Shown: positions 16,160 through 27,823 of the stretch, one piece after another
How the letters are laid out: each line of letters opens with the position of its first letter
How positions within the stretch are numbered: position 1 is the stretch's first letter
Assembly (NCBI RefSeq): GCF_003853645.1
Contig: NZ_QTPO01000007.1
Location: 143,192-207,191 of the forward strand
Direction: 5' to 3'
DNA length: 64,000 nucleotides
Source: Burkholderia sp. Bp9143
GTDB taxonomy: Bacteria; Pseudomonadota; Gammaproteobacteria; Burkholderiales; Burkholderiaceae
Position numbers and translations under genes: made by a program
The notes under the pieces: generated by a model
Told to the model about the DNA's origin: nothing
Seen by the model: only the letters and a program-made list of their open reading frames with translations
Database searches by the model: none

Positions 16160-17011
16160 TTACGCGGCGACGAACTCGTGCACGTAACGGTTGAACACCG
16201 CGGGGCTCGCCGCGTTCATCCCGTGCGACGCACCGGCGACGGTCTGCCGTTGTGCATCGCCGATCCACTGCGACAGCGTGTCGACGTTGTTGCGGAACAT
16301 CTTCGGGCTGCGCTGGCCGTCGATCAGCAGCGTGCGGCACGCGATATCCGACGCCGTGTGCTGCGAATACGCGGGCAGCGGATCTTGCAGTTGCTTCGGC
16401 AGCGTGCTCGCGTTGTCGATCGCCATCGTGCGAAAGCGCGACGTGCTCTTCTTCCATGCGCCGGGCAGGCTCACCGAGTCGACGAACATCTCGAGGCCGG
16501 CTTCCACTTCGCCTTGCCCGATCAGGTTCACGGCTTTCGTGCGCAGCGCGATCGCGGCGGCCGGCAGCGCGGCTTCGCGCACGCCCGGCTGTTGCAGCGG
16601 GCCGCCCGGATCGGCGAGCGTCAGCGTGTCGACGAGTTGCGGATGCTGGCGCGCGACGTTGAACGCGACGCTGCCGCCACGCGAGTGGCCGACGAGATGC
16701 ACGGGGCCGAGATCGAGCGCGTCGATGAATTCGGCGAGCTCGTCGACGTGGTTCTGCCAGCCGAACTCGTCCTGGATGCCCGCTTCGACTGCCGGCCAGT
16801 AGTGGCTCAGGCTGGGCGCGATGCAGCGGTAGTGTGCCGACAGCGAGGCGAGTTGCGGATCCCAGTAACGGTAGTCGCACAACGATCCGTGCACGAACAC
16901 CATCGGCGCGCCGCTGCCCCGCTCGACATACGGCAGGCTGATGCCTGACGAAAGCGTCGCAAATTGCAGGTCGGGGTTCGCGAGCACCGAAGGCTCGATT
17001 CGCATGTTCAT
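16160..17011 (-). CDS. Alpha/beta-fold hydrolase
   Basis: 283 residues from ATG 17011 (MNMRIEPSVL). It has a complete alpha/beta hydrolase core: oxyanion motif VFVHGSLCDYRYWD near residue 38, nucleophile elbow VGHSRGGS (Ser near residue 107), and the late His in GASHGMNAASP near residue 263. The overall shape, with a mobile cap in the middle, resembles esterases, haloperoxidase-like hydrolases or ring-cleavage-product hydrolases; the substrate cannot be told. A second ATG lies two codons downstream. It stands alone, convergent with the PACE gene. Confidence 0.75.
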   Translation of the reverse strand: MNMRIEPSVLANPDLQFATLSSGISLPYVERGSGAPMVFVHGSLCDYRYWDPQLASLSAHYRCIAPSLSHYWPAVEAGIQDEFGWQNHVDELAEFIDALDLGPVHLVGHSRGGSVAFNVARQHPQLVDTLTLADPGGPLQQPGVREAALPAAAIALRTKAVNLIGQGEVEAGLEMFVDSVSLPGAWKKSTSRFRTMAIDNASTLPKQLQDPLPAYSQHTASDIACRTLLIDGQRSPKMFRNNVDTLSQWIGDAQRQTVAGASHGMNAASPAVFNRYVHEFVAA

Positions 17012-17270
17012 GACTGAAAACTCGTTGGGTGCGTCATCACGTCGCAACTATGCATCACGGCGACCTGCAAGGAAAACGCATAATTTTCATCGTGACGATC
17101 AATTTTATTGATGGCTCGGCTGAGAACCCTTGTCGCAGCGTGGGGATGAGGCGCACCCTTCAATCATCTGATGATTGATTCAGCAGTTGAAAGCGCGTGC
17201 AAATGCCTGCGCACGCACGCATCGGGGAGCGAGGGAAAAGGGGAAAAGGCTGCCGAACGCGGCCCACGCG

Positions 17271-17600
17271 TCACCGCACCGCCAGCGCGGGCGCGGTCTG
17301 AAGCTCGACGGGAAGATCGTTGTCGGCGGCGAACTGCATTGCGAAGTCGAACGCGTCGGCGCACACGTCGCGCAGTTCGTCCGACACGAACAGGCATTTG
17401 GCGCCGTCGTCGACGATCGGCATCGCGAGCCGCGACAGCGCGCACGGATAGCCGGGCCGCCGCTCGCCGACGAACAGCGTGATGACGCCCGCGAGCCGTT
17501 CGGGCCAGTCGCTCGGGCGGAAGGTTTTCTGCGCGCGGGTCACGCCGCGGATCAGGTGGCCGTCGATACGGCCGCGTTCGGTGATGTCGATGCGATCCAT
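17271..17600 (-). CDS. DUF3579 family protein
   Basis: 109 residues from ATG 17600 (MDRIDITERGRIDGHL). The motif TFRPSDWPERLAGV (near residue 29) and the pattern up to FAMQFAADNDLPVE identify DUF3579, a small cytoplasmic family confined mostly to beta-proteobacteria with no known function. It begins 25 nt after the stop of the DctD-like regulator on the same strand, so it is probably the last gene of that operon. Confidence 0.75.
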   Translation of the reverse strand: MDRIDITERGRIDGHLIRGVTRAQKTFRPSDWPERLAGVITLFVGERRPGYPCALSRLAMPIVDDGAKCLFVSDELRDVCADAFDFAMQFAADNDLPVELQTAPALAVR

Positions 17601-17625
17601 GCTGGGGTGCGTATCCTCGTTCGCG

Positions 17626-18976
<1,351 letters not shown>

Positions 18977-18987
<11 letters not shown>

Positions 18988-20872
18988 GCTCTGTCCTTTG
19001 TTGCGGCGTCGCCGCCGCGAATTCGATGGTGAACTGCGCGCCGCCTGCGTCGCGGTTCGTCGCGGCGATCTTCGCGCCGAACGCCTCGACGATGCGCGAC
19101 GTGATCGCGAGGCCGAGCCCGAGACCCTGGCCGCGCGGCTTGGTGGTGACGAACGGCTCGAACAGGTGCGGCAGCACCTCGGGCGCGATGCCGGCGCCGC
19201 TGTCGGCCACCGTGAAGCGCACGCGGCCAGCCTCGTCCGCCTCGTCCGCATTGGCGGCTTCGATGACGATGCGCCGCACGGGCGCGCCGTGCACCGCGTC
19301 GAGCGCGTTGCCGAGCAGGTTCACGATCACCTGCTGCAACTGGCTCGATTCCGCGGACACCGTGGTGCCGGGCGCGATGTTCACGTCGAGCTGCACGCCT
19401 TCGTCGCGGATCCGCGCGTCGTAGATGAGCCGCGCATGCGCGACGGCCTCGTTCAGCGACACGGCGACGCGCTCGACGTCGGGCTTGCGCGCGAAGGTCT
19501 TCAGCTCGCCGGTGAGCACGGCCATGCTGTCGACCAGCTTGCCGATCCGTTCGAGATTGGCGTAGGCCGGTGCCGGCTGGCCGCGCTCGAAGAACGTGCG
19601 CGCGTTGTCGCACAGCGTGCGGATCGCGACGAGCGGCTGGTTCAGCTCGTGCGTGAGGCCGGCGGCCATCTGCCCGAGCACCGCGAGCTTGCCGGCGTGC
19701 ACGACTTCCTGCTGCGAATCGCGTAGCCGCTGCTCGGTGCGTTCGCGTTCGGCGATCTCGCGCTGCATCCGCTCGTTCGCGGCCGTCAACGCGGCCGTGC
19801 GCTGCGCGACGGTCAGCTCGAGCTGGTCGTTCGCGCGGCGCAGCGCGTCCTGCGCGTTCAGCCGCGCGACGATCGCCCGGCGGCGCTGGATCGCGTAGCC
19901 GACCAGCAGCGCGGCAATCAGGAACGCGCCGGTGACGAACACGAACGCGGTCTGCTGCTGGCGCCGCGCGCTGGCGATGTCGAGCAGCACCATCAGCGAA
20001 TCGCCGGCCTGCGGCGCGGGGCGCGACATCACGAGATAGCGCGTGTTGCGGCCGGCGTGACGCGGGTCGGGGAACGTGCCGAACCACGCGGCGGCGCTGC
20101 GATCGCCGATGTGGCGGTACGGCAGCACGTCGACCGTGCGGCCCGCGTATTGCCGCGACGCCTGGATGTCGCGCTGCTGCTGCGCGGTGATCGGGCGCAG
20201 CGCGGTGAATTTCCACGCCGGCTCGGTCGAGATCACGACCACGCCGTTGCCGTCGACCACCATCGCCGCGACGCCCGGCGCGCGCCACGCGGATTCGAGC
20301 GGGTCGACGCTGATCTTCACCGCCGCCGCGCCGATCGGCACGCCGTCGTCGCGCACCGCGCTCGCGAAATAGACGCCCGGCACGCCGGTATTGGTGCCGA
20401 TCCCGAAGAAGCGGCCGCTGCCGTGTGCCAGGGCATCCTTGAAGTACGGCCGGTACGACACGTTGGTGCCGACGAAGCTGATCGTCTCGTTCCAGTTGCT
20501 GGCGGCGATCACTTCTCCGCGCAGGTCGATCACGTCGACGGCACCGCTGCCCGCGTCGCGGTTCACGGCTTCGAGATAGGTGTTGACCGAATGGACGAGA
20601 TCGGGCGCGTCGTGCGGTGCGGCCTTCAGCATCGCGCGGACGCTGTCCTGCCGCGCGACCAGGCCGGGCAGGATCTCGAAGCGGCCGAGCTCGCTCTTCA
20701 GGCTCGACGCATACAGGTCGAGCCGGTGCGCGCCGGTTTCCTCGAGCGCGTCGATCGCGCGTTCCCACGCGAAATCGACGGCCGCGCCCGCCACGCCGAC
20801 ATACAGCACGGCGGCCGACGCCCAGCCCCACCACGGGATTCCCTTGAAGCTCTTCTGCACGTTCGCCCTCAT
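18977..20872 (-). CDS. DctB-like sensor histidine kinase
   Basis: 631 residues. One transmembrane helix (about 15-35) and a second (about 308-328) enclose a periplasmic sensor of the double-PDC/dCache type seen in DctB, with the typical SYRPYF motif at 139-144. A coiled linker (345-385) leads to the HisKA domain with phospho-acceptor His408 (GLTHELNQPL), then an ATPase domain with N box (NLLGNALDAV) and G boxes (DSGAGI, GQGLGLGLAI). ATG 20872 is the best start, placing the first helix near the N-terminus; the frame stays open far upstream but overlaps the transporter gene. Pairs with the DctD-like regulator encoded next. Confidence 0.85.
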
Positions 20873-21003
20873 CGAAGCCCGCAACCGGTCGTCAGCAACC
20901 GGCCCTCCGCGACCGCCCCGCTGGAACGACGCGCGCCGCGCGCCGGCAGAGCCGGCGGCGGCGCGTGCGAAGCAGCCTGCGCGACGGTGCGCGCAGCGGC
21001 GCG

Positions 21004-22368
21004 TCATCCGAAGTGCGCGACCAGGATCAGCGTCACCGTGACGACGATCGCGCCGCCGATGCGCGTCGCGATCTGCGCGAACGGCATCAGCTGCATCCGG
21101 TTCGCGGCGGTCAGGATCGCGACGTCGCCGGTGCCGCCTTGCCCGCTGTGGCAGGCGTTCACGATTGCGGTGTCGATAGGGTACATCTTCAGCAGGCGTC
21201 CGACCACGAAACCGGTGCCCATCAGTGTCGCGACGGTCGACACGATCGTGACGACGTTGACGATCGTGAAGGCGGCGGTCAGCTTGTCCCACGGCGTCAT
21301 CGCGACGCCAATCGCAAACAGCAGCGGATACGTGACGGCGGTCGAGAAGAACTTGTAGACGACGAACGCGCCTTCCTGCAGCGGCGGCGACACCGCGCGC
21401 GCGAGCTTCACCAGCACCGCGAGGAACAGCATTGCGACCGGTGCGGGCAGGCCGAACAGCTTGTGCGCCATCAGGCCGACGAGGTACAGCGTGATCGCCG
21501 TGATGCCGGCGCCCGCGATGTGCGTGACGTCGACGTGGCCGCGGATTTCCTCGTTTTCCGGCGTCATGTCGCCGCTTTCGCCGACCTGCAGGCGGCCGTT
21601 GCCGGTCAGGTGCGGCAGGCGCTTGCCGAGCATGTCGAGCGCGCCCGACAGGATGATCGCGGTCAGGCTGCCCAGCATCACCGGCGGCAGCACCATCGCG
21701 AACATCTCGCCCTGCGGCAGGTGCATCAGTTCCGAATAGCCGATCGACAGCGGAATCGCGCCTTCGCCGACGCCGCCCGCCATGATCGGCACGACGATGT
21801 ACAGCAGCGTGTGGCGCGCGCCGAGGCCGAGCGCGGTGCCGACCGCCGTGCCGACGATCGCGGCCGCGACCGAGCCGGCGGCGAGCGGAATGAAGATCTT
21901 CACGAAGCCCTGGATCAGCACGCGCCGGTCCATGCTCAGAATGCTGCCGACGATGATCGACGCGATGAACAGGTACAGGAAGTTCGTCGACTTCGTGAAC
22001 TCGACCGTCAGGTTCAGCACCGGCTTCGGCAGCACGTGGTAGTAGGTGAGCGCCGACGGCACGAAGGTCGCGAAGATCGCGGCCGCGCCGATGTTGCGCA
22101 GCAGCGGCAGCCGCTTGCCGAGTTCGGCGCAGGTGAAGCCGAAGAACGCGAGCACGGCGATCGCCATCGAGATTTCGCCGGGCACCTTGCCCGTGACCGC
22201 GAAACCGACGATCAGCCCGAACAGGATCACGTAGACCGGCAGCGGGATGATGCCGATACGGATTTCCATGAGCTTCCACCAGCCTTCCGGCCAGAAGCGT
22301 TCGCGCGTGGCGGGACCGGCTTCGGCAATGGCCTCAGGACGGGATTGGGTATGGATAGAGGTCTGCAA
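21004..22368 (-). CDS. 2-hydroxycarboxylate transporter (CitS/MaeN family)
   Basis: 454 residues, eleven or so hydrophobic helices. Two re-entrant GGxG loops characteristic of the 2HCT family are present: AGGVGEGAIPLSIGYSE near residue 197 and CHSGQGGTGDVAILTAANRM near residue 402. The family takes up citrate, malate or lactate with sodium or protons. The start is TTG 22368, supported by AGGAG 7 nt upstream; no ATG near fits better. The gene is preceded by a sigma-54 promoter at 22430-22444, matching control by the downstream DctBD-like pair. Confidence 0.9.
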   Translation of the reverse strand: MQTSIHTQSRPEAIAEAGPATRERFWPEGWWKLMEIRIGIIPLPVYVILFGLIVGFAVTGKVPGEISMAIAVLAFFGFTCAELGKRLPLLRNIGAAAIFATFVPSALTYYHVLPKPVLNLTVEFTKSTNFLYLFIASIIVGSILSMDRRVLIQGFVKIFIPLAAGSVAAAIVGTAVGTALGLGARHTLLYIVVPIMAGGVGEGAIPLSIGYSELMHLPQGEMFAMVLPPVMLGSLTAIILSGALDMLGKRLPHLTGNGRLQVGESGDMTPENEEIRGHVDVTHIAGAGITAITLYLVGLMAHKLFGLPAPVAMLFLAVLVKLARAVSPPLQEGAFVVYKFFSTAVTYPLLFAIGVAMTPWDKLTAAFTIVNVVTIVSTVATLMGTGFVVGRLLKMYPIDTAIVNACHSGQGGTGDVAILTAANRMQLMPFAQIATRIGGAIVVTVTLILVAHFG

Positions 22369-22429
22369 GACGTGTCTCCTGATGTTGGAATGCCTGCATG
22401 GCTTCGCGGCATCGTGTGCCGTCTATTAC

Positions 22430-22444
22430 GCAACCCCCGTGCCA
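22430..22444 (-). promoter_or_regulatory. Sigma-54 (-24/-12) promoter of the hydroxycarboxylate transporter
   Basis: On the minus strand the bases read TGGCAC-GGGGG-TTGC, an exact match to the sigma-54 consensus with correct 5-nt spacing. It lies about 60 nt before the TTG start of the transporter. Confidence 0.9.
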
Positions 22445-22528
22445 GGAAGCCGGCCTGGCGGAATATTTTCAACGCATTGATTTATAAGGGATTTGTTTCG
22501 TCTGCGGAAAGGGTTGCCGCGATCGGCT

Positions 22529-22575
22529 GGCCGAGATTTCGGAATCCGCCCGTCGGTCAGGCCGAGATTTCGGCC
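22529..22575 (-). promoter_or_regulatory. Tandem upstream activator sites for a DctD-like regulator
   Basis: Two copies of GGCCGAGATTTCGG at 22529-22542 and 22560-22573. The second extends to a perfect 6-bp inverted repeat GGCCGA-GATT-TCGGCC (to 22575). They are 31 bp apart, about three helical turns, and lie about 85-130 bp upstream of the sigma-54 promoter, the normal place for enhancer sites of NtrC-type activators. Confidence 0.75.
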
Positions 22576-22790
22576 AAACGGCCGGCCGGCACCGGCCCGG
22601 GCATCGGATCGCGCGCCATATCGCCGCACGCGATTTTCTTCGCATAATCGCTTCGTAGACCGCCCTCCCGCCGCTCTCTATCATCGGCTGACCTTTTCCG
22701 ATGCGACGACGACTGTCCGGAGAACGCCCGCGCGTTCGCCGCGGCGTCGCTCATCCGTCGATACCGTCTTTGGACAGGAGAGTGGTTCCC

Positions 22791-23621
22791 ATGCTGCATG
22801 CCGTTTTTTCCGCCCGCTTTTGCTCCGGCCGCGTGGCCCGCCTGCTGGCAGCGGCGCTGCTCGGCGTCGTGATGCTGAATGACGCCCGCGCCGACACCGC
22901 GCCATTGAAGGTCGGCCTCTCGACGAGCCCGCAGATCGACGCGCTGAAGATCGCCGCGAAGGAGGCGAAGGCGCAGGGCCTCGACGTGCGGATCGTCGAG
23001 TTCACCGACTGGAATACGCCGAACGCGGCGCTCGCGAACAAGGACATCGACGTCAACTACTTCCAGCACATCCCGTTTCTCGAGAACGCGAAGAAGCAGG
23101 GCGGCTACGACTTCGTCTCGATCGCGCCGGGCACGATCATGAAGATCGGCCTCTATTCGAAGAAGGTGAAGCGCTTCGACGAGTTGAAGGACGGCGCGCG
23201 CGTCGCGATCGCGAACGATCCGGTGAACGGCGGACGCGGGCTGTTGCTGCTGCAGCGCGCGGGCCTCATCACGCTGAAGCCGGGCACCGATTACCGCGCG
23301 ACGACGCATGACATCGTGTCCAACCCGAAGCATCTGAAGATCATCCCGCTCGAGGCGTCGCAGCTCGCGCGCTCGCTCGACGACGTCGACCTCGCGCAGG
23401 GCTACCCGAGCTTCATCAAGCTCGCGGGCACGACCGACCCGAACAGCGCGCTGCTGTTCGACGGCACCGAGAACAAGAACTTCGCGATCCAGTGGGTCGT
23501 GCGGCCCGAGAGCGTGAACGATCCGCGCATCCGCAAGTTCATCGCGATCTACCAGCACTCGCCGGCCGTGCGCAAGGCGCTCGACAACGCGTTCGGCTCG
23601 CTGTACGCGATCGCGTGGTGA
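22791..23621 (+). CDS. MetQ/NlpA-type ABC substrate-binding protein
   Basis: 276 residues with a signal peptide cleaved near ARADTAPL (no lipobox cysteine, so probably soluble in the periplasm rather than a lipoprotein as in MetQ). The body has the NlpA signature: KVGLSTSPQIDALK at residue 40, DWNTPNAALANKDIDVNYFQH near 75, and NPVNGGRG-like NDPVNGGRGLLLL near 142. It should bind methionine or a related organosulfur compound and feed the MetN/MetI-like proteins encoded 1.4-2.6 kb downstream. ATG 22791 follows AGGAG at 10 nt; an in-frame GTG nine bases earlier is too close to the ribosome site. Confidence 0.85.
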   Translation: MLHAVFSARFCSGRVARLLAAALLGVVMLNDARADTAPLKVGLSTSPQIDALKIAAKEAKAQGLDVRIVEFTDWNTPNAALANKDIDVNYFQHIPFLENAKKQGGYDFVSIAPGTIMKIGLYSKKVKRFDELKDGARVAIANDPVNGGRGLLLLQRAGLITLKPGTDYRATTHDIVSNPKHLKIIPLEASQLARSLDDVDLAQGYPSFIKLAGTTDPNSALLFDGTENKNFAIQWVVRPESVNDPRIRKFIAIYQHSPAVRKALDNAFGSLYAIAW

Positions 23622-23631
23622 CGGGGGCGAC

Positions 23632-25050
23632 ATGACGACGGCGAACCGCAAGAAGATCCTGCTCAACGCGTTCAACATGAACTGCGTCGGGCACATCAAC
23701 CACGGGCTGTGGACGCATCCGCGCGACCGCTCCGCGCACTACACCGATCTCGACTACTGGGCCGACCTCGCGAAGACGCTCGAACGCGGCAAGTTCGACG
23801 GGATCTTTCTCGCGGACATCGTCGGCGTGTACGACGTGTTCGGCGGCGGCCCGGACGCCGCGCTGCGCGAATCGGTGCAGGTGCCCGTCAACGATCCGCT
23901 GCTGCTCGTGCCCGCGATGGCGCAGGTCACGCAACATCTGGGCTTCGGCGTGACCGCGAACCTGACCTACGAGCCGCCTTACCTGTTCGCGCGCCGCATG
24001 TCGACGCTCGATCACCTGACGAAGGGGCGCGTCGGCTGGAACATCGTGACCGGCTATCTCGACAGCGCCGCGCGCGGCATGGGCCTCGCACAGCAGATCG
24101 GCCACGACGACCGCTACGAACGCGCGGACGACTACATGGACGTCGTCTACAAGCTGTGGGAACAGAGCTGGGACGACGACGCGGTGATCCGCGACGCGCA
24201 GGCGCGCGTGTTCGCGCAGCCGGGCAAGGTGCGGCGCGTGAAGCACGACGGGCCGTTCTATTCGGTCGACGCGATTCACCTGAGCGAACCGTCGCTGCAG
24301 CGCACGCCAGTGCTGTACCAGGCCGGTTCGTCCGCGCGCGGCGTCGAGTTCGCGGGGCGGCATGCGGAGTGCGTGTTCGTGAACGGACAGAGCAAGACCG
24401 CCGCGCGCGCGGCGGCGCTGGATATTCGCGCGGCCGCCGCACGGCAGGGGCGCGACCCGGCATCGATCAGGATCTTCGCGGGCGTGAGCGTCGTGACCGC
24501 CGAGACCGAGCGGCTCGCGCGCGCGAAGTTCGACGAATACCGGCGCTACGCGAGCCCGGAAGCCGGCCTCGCGCATTTCGCGAGTTCGACCGGGATCGAC
24601 TTCGCGAAGTACGGCCTCGACGAGCCGATCTCGTACGTGAAGACCGATTCGATCCAGTCGGCCGTCGACGCGATCTCGCGCAAGAGCACGACCGGCACGT
24701 GGACCGTGCGCCGGATGCTCGAACAGATGTCGCTCGGCGGCCGTTATGCGCCGATCGTCGGTTCGCCGTCGCAGGTCGCGGATGAACTGCAGTCGTGGAT
24801 CGACGAGACGGGCATCGACGGTTTCAACCTGACGCGCACCGTGATGCCCGAGTCGTTCGAGGATTTCGTCGACTGGGTCGTGCCCGAACTGCAGAACCGC
24901 GGCATCTACAAGGAAGACTACGACCCCGCACCGACGCTGCGCGAGAAGCTGTTCGGCGCCGGCGCGCGGCTGCCGGCCTGGCACACGGGCGCGCGGCACC
25001 GGCCGGCTGCCGTGCCGGCGACGGAAGCCGCGCATCCCGCGCATGCATGA
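23632..25050 (+). CDS. FMN-dependent monooxygenase of the NtaA/SnaA/DszA family
   Basis: 472 residues, class C flavin monooxygenase of the bacterial luciferase fold. Family marks: KFDGIFLADIVGVYD near residue 54, LTKGRVGWNIVTGYLDSAA near residue 131, and QAGSSARGVEFAGRHAE near residue 230. Enzymes of this family use reduced FMN supplied by a separate reductase to cleave nitrilotriacetate, sulfones or dialkyl sulfides. Ten nt after the MetQ-like gene and 18 nt before the ABC ATPase, so part of one operon. With the importer and the DszC/SfnB-like gene it suggests oxidation of an imported organosulfur compound. No dedicated flavin reductase is seen nearby. Confidence 0.85.
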   Translation: MTTANRKKILLNAFNMNCVGHINHGLWTHPRDRSAHYTDLDYWADLAKTLERGKFDGIFLADIVGVYDVFGGGPDAALRESVQVPVNDPLLLVPAMAQVTQHLGFGVTANLTYEPPYLFARRMSTLDHLTKGRVGWNIVTGYLDSAARGMGLAQQIGHDDRYERADDYMDVVYKLWEQSWDDDAVIRDAQARVFAQPGKVRRVKHDGPFYSVDAIHLSEPSLQRTPVLYQAGSSARGVEFAGRHAECVFVNGQSKTAARAAALDIRAAAARQGRDPASIRIFAGVSVVTAETERLARAKFDEYRRYASPEAGLAHFASSTGIDFAKYGLDEPISYVKTDSIQSAVDAISRKSTTGTWTVRRMLEQMSLGGRYAPIVGSPSQVADELQSWIDETGIDGFNLTRTVMPESFEDFVDWVVPELQNRGIYKEDYDPAPTLREKLFGAGARLPAWHTGARHRPAAVPATEAAHPAHA

Positions 25051-25068
25051 ACGTGACGGAGCGAAGCG

Positions 25069-26262
25069 ATGACGCAATTGTTCGATACGCTGGGTTTCAT
25101 CGAGACGTCCGCCGTGCGGGCCGGCGCCGGTGTTGGCGCAGAGGCGCATGAGTCGCATGACGAATCGGCCGCACGCGCCGACGGCACCGCCGTGTCGCTC
25201 GCGCACGTCGGCAAGGTGTTCGCGACGCCGCGCGGCCAGGCTGCCGCGCTGCGCGACGTGACGCTCGACGTGCGGCGCGGCGAGGTGTTCGGCATCATCG
25301 GCCGCAGCGGTGCCGGCAAGTCGACCCTGCTGAGGCTCGTCAATGGCCTCGAACGCCCGAGTTCCGGCACCGTGCGCGTGCAGGGCGTCGACGTCGGCGC
25401 GCTCGACGAGGACGGGCTCGTCGCGCTGCGGCGTCGCACTGGCATGGTGTTCCAGCATTTCAACCTGCTGTCGGCGAAGACGGTGTTCGAGAACGTCGCG
25501 CTACCGCTGAAGATCGCTGGTGTGCCGAAGGCCGAGCGTACGCGCAGGGCCGAGGCGCTGCTCGACCTCGTTGGGCTTGCCGCGAAGCGCGACGCGTATC
25601 CGGCGAGCCTGTCGGGCGGCCAGAAGCAGCGCGTCGGCATCGCGCGGGCGCTGGTGCACGACCCGGAGGTGCTGCTGTGCGACGAGGCGACGTCGGCGCT
25701 CGATCCCGAGACGACGCAAGCGATCCTCGCGCTGCTCGCCGACATCAACCGCCGCCTCGGGCTGACGATCGTGCTGATCACGCACGAGATGGAAGTGATC
25801 CGCGCGGTGTGCGACACGGTCGCGGTGATCGAACAGGGCGAGGTCGTCGAAACGGGCCCGGTGTGGCGCGTGTTCGGCGATCCGCGTCACGGCGCGACGC
25901 GCGCGCTGCTCAGCACGCTCGTGCACGACCTGCCCGCCGAACTGGCCGCGCGCGTGCGGCCGTTGCCCGAGCAGGCCGCGCTGCCTGACGGCGCGCAGGT
26001 CGTGCTGGACGTCCGCTATACGGGCGAAAGCGGCGGTGAGCCGGACGTCGGCGCGCTCGCGGCGGCGCTCGGCGGCTCGGTGCGCTTCCTGCACGGCGGG
26101 ATCGAGCGGATCCAGGGGCGTGCGCAAGGGCGTCTCGTGATCGCGGCATCGCCGCGCGCGGACGACGCGCGGGAGTCGCCGGCACACGGCTGCGCGGTCG
26201 CCGCGTTGCTCGAACACGCGCGCCGCCATGCGAATCACGCGGAGGTGCTCGGCTATGTTTGA
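25069..26262 (+). CDS. MetN-like ABC transporter ATP-binding protein
   Basis: 397 residues. Walker [10 protein letters not shown] (78-86), Q loop (VFQHFNLL), signature [15 protein letters not shown], Walker [13 protein letters not shown] and the switch His (LITHEME) are all present, followed by a C-terminal NIL-type ligand-sensing region (about 310-390). The N-terminus is about 40 residues longer than usual MetN, poorly conserved in appearance and rich in Ala and His. ATG 25069 has GGAG at 8 nt; a shorter start is not evident. It overlaps the permease gene by 8 nt. Confidence 0.87.
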   Translation: MTQLFDTLGFIETSAVRAGAGVGAEAHESHDESAARADGTAVSLAHVGKVFATPRGQAAALRDVTLDVRRGEVFGIIGRSGAGKSTLLRLVNGLERPSSGTVRVQGVDVGALDEDGLVALRRRTGMVFQHFNLLSAKTVFENVALPLKIAGVPKAERTRRAEALLDLVGLAAKRDAYPASLSGGQKQRVGIARALVHDPEVLLCDEATSALDPETTQAILALLADINRRLGLTIVLITHEMEVIRAVCDTVAVIEQGEVVETGPVWRVFGDPRHGATRALLSTLVHDLPAELAARVRPLPEQAALPDGAQVVLDVRYTGESGGEPDVGALAAALGGSVRFLHGGIERIQGRAQGRLVIAASPRADDARESPAHGCAVAALLEHARRHANHAEVLGYV

Positions 26263-26911
26263 ACTCTGGTGGCCCGAACTGCTGGACGCGATCCGCGACA
26301 CGCTGTCGATGGTCGCCACCTCGGCCGCGATTGCGGCGCTGATCGGCATCCCGCTCGCGGTGATCCTCGTGACGACCGCGCCCGGCGGCATTTACGCGCG
26401 GCGCGGCGTGAACGCGGTGCTCGGCGCGCTCGTCAACGTGTTCCGCTCGACGCCATTCATCATCCTGCTCGTCGCGCTGCTGCCGTTCACGCGCGTGCTG
26501 ATCGGCACGACGATCGGTGTGTGGGCGGCTGTCGTGCCGCTGTCGATCGCCGCGATTCCGTTCTTCGCGCGGATTGCCGAAGTGAGCCTGCGCGAAGTCG
26601 ATCGCGGGCTGATCGAGGCCGCGCTCGCGATGGGCGCGAAACGCCGCCACATCGTGTGGCACGTGCTGTTGCCGGAGGCGCTGCCCGGCATGCTCGGCGG
26701 GTTCACGATCACCGTCGTCGCGCTGATTGGCTCGACCGCGATGGCGGGCGCCGTCGGCGCGGGCGGGCTCGGCGATCTCGCGATCCGCTATGGCTATCAG
26801 CGTTTCGACACCACCGTCATGGTGACCGTGATCGTGATCCTGATCGCCCTCGTTTCGGCCGTGCAAATCACGGGCGACCGCCTGGTCCGACGCGTGACCC
26901 GGCGTACCTGA
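26255..26911 (+). CDS. MetI-like ABC transporter permease
   Basis: 218 residues with five transmembrane helices, the MetI size. The ABC-contact EAA loop is clear: [25 protein letters not shown] (residues about 124-148, read in two halves). ATG 26255 sits inside the end of the ATPase gene and has GGAGG nine nt upstream. Forms the membrane part of the importer with the MetN- and MetQ-like proteins. Confidence 0.87.
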   Translation: MFELWWPELLDAIRDTLSMVATSAAIAALIGIPLAVILVTTAPGGIYARRGVNAVLGALVNVFRSTPFIILLVALLPFTRVLIGTTIGVWAAVVPLSIAAIPFFARIAEVSLREVDRGLIEAALAMGAKRRHIVWHVLLPEALPGMLGGFTITVVALIGSTAMAGAVGAGGLGDLAIRYGYQRFDTTVMVTVIVILIALVSAVQITGDRLVRRVTRRT

Positions 26912-26965
26912 GCGGTGCCACGAGCGCCGGCTCTTTTCATTGAAGACCCTGAGAGAACGATACCC

Positions 26966-27823
26966 ATGACCTTGCCCATCGGCGCGCCGCGCGAATGGAA
27001 CGGACAATTCGAGGAAGCACTGTTTCTGGACGTCGCACGACGCCATCGTCCCGGTTTCCCGGACAAACTGGCGACGCCGCCGCGCGAGCCGCGCAGCGAA
27101 GACGAGCTCGCCGCCGTCGCCGACTACTACACGAAGATGGCGTCGCACGACCTGTTCATCGTGCAGGTCGTCGCGAAGGCGATCGACACGCTGTTCCGCG
27201 ACGATCCGCATTTCCAGCTGATCCTGTCGCGCCAGCTCGGCGACGACGGCGCGCACGCGGTGATCGGCCGCGAGCGCGTGACCGAACTGACGGGTCGCGA
27301 TCCGCTGCCGGAAGTCGAGCGGCTCGTCGCCGCGCACTGGGTCCGCATCGGCGATATCGCGGTGCGCGACGTCGCGGGCTTCCTCGCGTTCGAATGGCAT
27401 TACGAACTGCACATCCTCGCGAAGCTGTGGATCCAGCGCAAGACCGGCCGCATCGCCGACGGCGCGATGCGCGAGCACGGCGAGAACCGGATCCGCCCGG
27501 ACGAGGAGTGGCACCGCGTGCAGATCGTCCAGTGGTGGTTCGACACGTTGAACGCGCTGCCGGCCGCCGAGCGTGACGCGCTGATCGACAGCGTGATCGC
27601 GGCCGACGAGGAAACGCAGGTGCGGCTCGACGGCTATCTGCATGACGAATACGCGCATACCGCGCACGTGTTCGGTGCGGATATCGCCGAATACCGCGCG
27701 ATCTACGACGACTGGCGGCGCGAGATCCTGTCGCGGCTGACCGGCCGCCGGCTCGGCGCGCTGGCGCCGCTGTCGGTTGAAGTCGTTGCGCACGAAACCC
27801 TCGCACAGGAAGCCGTCGCATGA
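26966..27823 (+). CDS. Uncharacterised helical His/Glu-rich protein of the sulfur cluster (possible metal-binding ferritin-like fold)
   Basis: 285 residues, no signal peptide or membrane helix. I do not recognise the family. It is predicted almost entirely helical and has several His/Glu/Asp clusters in helices: GDDGAHAVIGRE near 94-105, FEWHYELHILAKLW near 143-156, EWHRVQIVQWW near 176-186, and DEETQV ... LHDEYAHTAHVF near 213-235. This spacing recalls diiron ferritin-like or haem-oxygenase-like oxygenases, but no standard E-x-x-H pair is certain. The stop overlaps the start of the next gene (ATGA), so it is translationally coupled to the DszC/SfnB-like enzyme. ATG 26966 follows GAGAGAAC. 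Confidence 0.6.
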   Translation: MTLPIGAPREWNGQFEEALFLDVARRHRPGFPDKLATPPREPRSEDELAAVADYYTKMASHDLFIVQVVAKAIDTLFRDDPHFQLILSRQLGDDGAHAVIGRERVTELTGRDPLPEVERLVAAHWVRIGDIAVRDVAGFLAFEWHYELHILAKLWIQRKTGRIADGAMREHGENRIRPDEEWHRVQIVQWWFDTLNALPAAERDALIDSVIAADEETQVRLDGYLHDEYAHTAHVFGADIAEYRAIYDDWRREILSRLTGRRLGALAPLSVEVVAHETLAQEAVA

